A stretch of DNA of 5,669 bases. Origin: Clostridia bacterium (GTDB lineage: Bacteria; Bacillota; Clostridia; Oscillospirales; CAG-272). The notes under the pieces are model-generated. The model made no database searches, had not been told where the DNA came from, and was given only the letters and a program-made list of their open reading frames with translations. The translations under genes were made by a program, and so were the position numbers. This document shows, one piece after another, positions 4,285 to 5,669 of this stretch. The stretch spans positions 1 through 5,669 of the forward strand of contig JAFYBI010000144.1 of NCBI GenBank assembly GCA_017540285.1, written 5' to 3'. The first letter of the stretch is position 1. The number at the start of each line of letters is the position of its first letter.

Positions 4285-5214
4285 ATGAAACTGAATTTCG
4301 GCGAAAACTGTGTGCGCAGCCAGCCCGATCCCTTCATCTTCGAAGACGGCGGCCGCTTCTACCTCTATGTCACGGCGGGCGGCGGCGTCGAAGCCTATTC
4401 CGCGGACACCCCGCTCGGGCTGTGGAACTTTGAAGGCGTCGTCGCGTCGGTCCCGGACGGTCACGCCTACTGGGCGCCGTGCATCATCAAGATCGGAGAT
4501 ACCTACTGGCTCTACTTCTCCTGCGACACACCCGGGACGTTCGAAAACCTGCACGTCATGCAGGCGAAGGCCCCGCTCGGCCCGTTCGGCTCGCCCGTCC
4601 GTCTGTTCGACCGCTTTTCCATCGACGCGCACGTCGTCGAGACGCCCGCTGGGCTCTTCCTCTGGTATGCGGAGGACAACCGGCAGGCGGAAAACGGACG
4701 CATCGGCACGCGCGTATACGTCGACCGCCTGCTCGATCCCGTCACCCCGGCGCGCTGCCCGAAGGAAGCCGTGATCCCGACCTTCGACGAGGAGATCTTC
4801 CGGAGAAACCGCTTCGGCGACGGCCGCGACTGGCACACGATCGAAGGCGCGTTCTGGTTCCGGGAGGGCGATTGGCAATACGTGATGTACTCCGGCGCGT
4901 GCTACGAGAACGACACCTATCACATCGGCTATGCAGCGGCGAAATCGCGGGAGGACGATCTCACGAAGGTCGATTTCGTCAAGCACACGAAGGACGGCGC
5001 GTTCGATCCCGTGATGATCAAAAACGGCTTCGAGGAGGGCGTCGGGCATCACTCCGTCCTGAAATGGAGGGGCGAATACTACGCCGTCTATCACGGGCGC
5101 GACCTCCGGCCCGGGAATGACGCAGAGACCGCCGAACGCAGGACCGCGCGGATCTGCCGCCTCTGCGTGAAGGACGGGATCATCACGGCGGAGCGGTACG
5201 AGGATCATCTTTGA
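4285..5214 (+). CDS. GH43-family glycoside hydrolase, intracellular
   Basis: This 309-residue protein has the five-bladed beta-propeller features of glycoside hydrolase family 43 (beta-xylosidase, alpha-L-arabinofuranosidase, arabinanase and related activities). The three expected acidic residues are in place: Asp15 in SQPDPFIF (general base), Asp114 in SIDAHVVE (pKa modulator) and Glu187 in TIEGAFW (general acid). The motif order and the His pair at 255-256 (GVGHHSVLK), matching the conserved active-centre histidine, support an active enzyme. It starts directly with the catalytic domain, with no signal peptide and no carbohydrate-binding module. It should therefore act in the cytoplasm on imported pentose-containing oligosaccharides; exact linkage and sugar are unknown. 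ATG 4285 has AAGGAG (4271-4276) eight bases upstream. It is monocistronic, with its own strong promoter and a terminator after the stop. The convergent solute-binding protein gene may serve the same sugar diet, but the two are not in one operon. Confidence 0.9.
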   Translation: MKLNFGENCVRSQPDPFIFEDGGRFYLYVTAGGGVEAYSADTPLGLWNFEGVVASVPDGHAYWAPCIIKIGDTYWLYFSCDTPGTFENLHVMQAKAPLGPFGSPVRLFDRFSIDAHVVETPAGLFLWYAEDNRQAENGRIGTRVYVDRLLDPVTPARCPKEAVIPTFDEEIFRRNRFGDGRDWHTIEGAFWFREGDWQYVMYSGACYENDTYHIGYAAAKSREDDLTKVDFVKHTKDGAFDPVMIKNGFEEGVGHHSVLKWRGEYYAVYHGRDLRPGNDAETAERRTARICRLCVKDGIITAERYEDHL

Positions 5215-5227
5215 ATCAAAGGGCATA

Positions 5228-5265
5228 CAAAAAACCGGCATCGCGGAAATGCCGGTTTTCGTTTT
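5228..5265. terminator. Bidirectional rho-independent terminator
   Basis: AAAACCGGCAT (5231-5241) pairs perfectly with ATGCCGGTTTT (5249-5259) over a seven-base loop. An A-run (from 5229) and a T-rich tail (TTTTCGTTTT) flank the stem, so it can serve both convergent genes (stops at 5214 and 5277). Its layout is very like the terminator at 824-867. Confidence 0.92.
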
Positions 5266-5276
5266 GGAGGATATTA

Positions 5277-5669
5277 TCAGCCGTTCTTTTCGTAAGCATT
5301 GATGATGCGCTCGAGGGCCTTGTCGATGACCTTCTGGTTTCTCTGCAGCGTCGAGGCGACTTCGGTGGAACCGGACGCGAGAAGATCCCGGACAAAGTGG
5401 ACGTACACCTGGTCGTACATGTGGGAGTAGCCGAGGTCGAAGACGCGGTTCTCCATGACCAGATCCATCATCCGTGTGGAATCGGCGTCCCGGGAGGATT
5501 TTGACTTGGCGGTGATCTCAAAGAGCGCTTCGCGGACGTTGCGCCAGGATTCCGACGCGATCCCTTCGAGCAGGATGCCCGTGCGCTCCGGATTCTCCAC
5601 GGATGCCGGGACTGCGACCATGCACGCCGCACCGTTGACGAAGCTCATGTACTGGCTCTGCGCCGCGTC
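5277..5669 (-). CDS. C-terminal part of an extracellular solute-binding protein (ABC transporter, sugar type)
   Basis: The frame is open through the right edge (reading D-A-A-Q-S-Q-Y before Met at 5648), so only the last 131 residues are present and Met 5648 is not the start. The segment resembles the C-terminal lobe of Clostridia family-1 solute-binding lipoproteins. It has VPASVENPERTGILLEGIAS, then a stretch with S-R-D-A-D-S-T-R-M-M-D, the ENRVFDLGY strand, and a final long helix (QRNQKVIDKALERIINAYEK). In that family the matching motifs are 'NpErtG..lEala.eSy', 'K.arD.eSaeMldii' and 'nrv.DlGy'. Such proteins are secreted, lipid-anchored receptors that deliver carbohydrates or similar solutes to an ABC permease. 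The signal peptide, lipobox and N-terminal lobe lie outside the window, so the ligand cannot be judged. The transcript ends at the shared 5231-5259 hairpin. Confidence 0.75.
   Translation of the reverse strand, partial: DAAQSQYMSFVNGAACMVAVPASVENPERTGILLEGIASESWRNVREALFEITAKSKSSRDADSTRMMDLVMENRVFDLGYSHMYDQVYVHFVRDLLASGSTEVASTLQRNQKVIDKALERIINAYEKNG

Noticed and set aside
4153..5241. Minus-strand open frame opposite the GH43 gene
   Set aside because: The GH43 catalytic motifs on the plus strand are intact. The reverse frame is Val/Arg/Asp-rich, starts inside the terminator and runs through the GH43 promoter.
824..5265. The two similar AAAAC...GTTTTCG hairpins (824-867 and 5228-5265) as copies of a mobile or REP-like repeat
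   Set aside because: Arms and loops differ in sequence. Each lies exactly between convergent stops, and the resemblance is explained by bidirectional terminator architecture.

Overview
The window looks like a chromosomal stretch from a high-GC member of the Clostridia (Firmicutes), probably an uncultured gut Oscillospiraceae/Ruminococcaceae-type organism. The reasons are strong AGGAGG-type ribosome binding sites, textbook sigma-A promoters (TTGACA-17-CATAAT, TTGCAA-17-TATAAT), a DUF4298 protein, a short YozG-like Xre regulator and a Clostridia-style solute-binding protein. This assignment is inferred from gene content, not from a marker gene. I see no tRNA, rRNA, CRISPR array, transposase or integrase.

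Layout. Positions 1-770 (+) are the 3' part of an unrecognised acidic protein with a histidine-glycine loop. It converges, across a bidirectional hairpin terminator (824-867), on a minus-strand operon. That operon encodes a DUF4298 protein and a lactonase-family seven-bladed beta-propeller (PF10282, 6-phosphogluconolactonase-like), with stop and start one base apart. Back-to-back promoters at 2211-2298 drive this operon leftward and a histidine phosphatase (RHG/phosphoglycerate mutase-like) gene rightward. The phosphatase most likely starts at GTG 2340 and ends at a strong terminator (3072-3106).

Positions 3133-4211 hold a small regulatory operon. A perfect dyad abuts a TTGACA-17-TATCCT promoter, followed by a multi-pass membrane protein, an Xre-type HTH regulator overlapping it by ATGA, and a 68-residue two-helix membrane protein. 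A 12-codon reading frame spans the gap between the last two genes and overlaps each by ATGA. No separate terminator follows this operon.

A strong extended -10 promoter (4216-4244) then drives an intracellular GH43-fold glycosidase gene (4285-5214). Its start region carries a perfect 19-bp dyad nested in a longer inverted repeat whose right arm contains the Shine-Dalgarno sequence. A second bidirectional terminator (5231-5259) separates the glycosidase gene from a convergent, truncated gene for the C-terminal part of a sugar-type ABC solute-binding protein (5277-5669, minus).

Biological reading: most genes are housekeeping or carbohydrate related (lactonase, sugar phosphatase-like protein, GH43, solute-binding protein). 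The least explained parts are the membrane/Xre/membrane operon, the nested dyads in front of the GH43 gene and the DUF4298-lactonase pairing. I do not see convincing evidence for a wholly new system such as defence or a mobile element.
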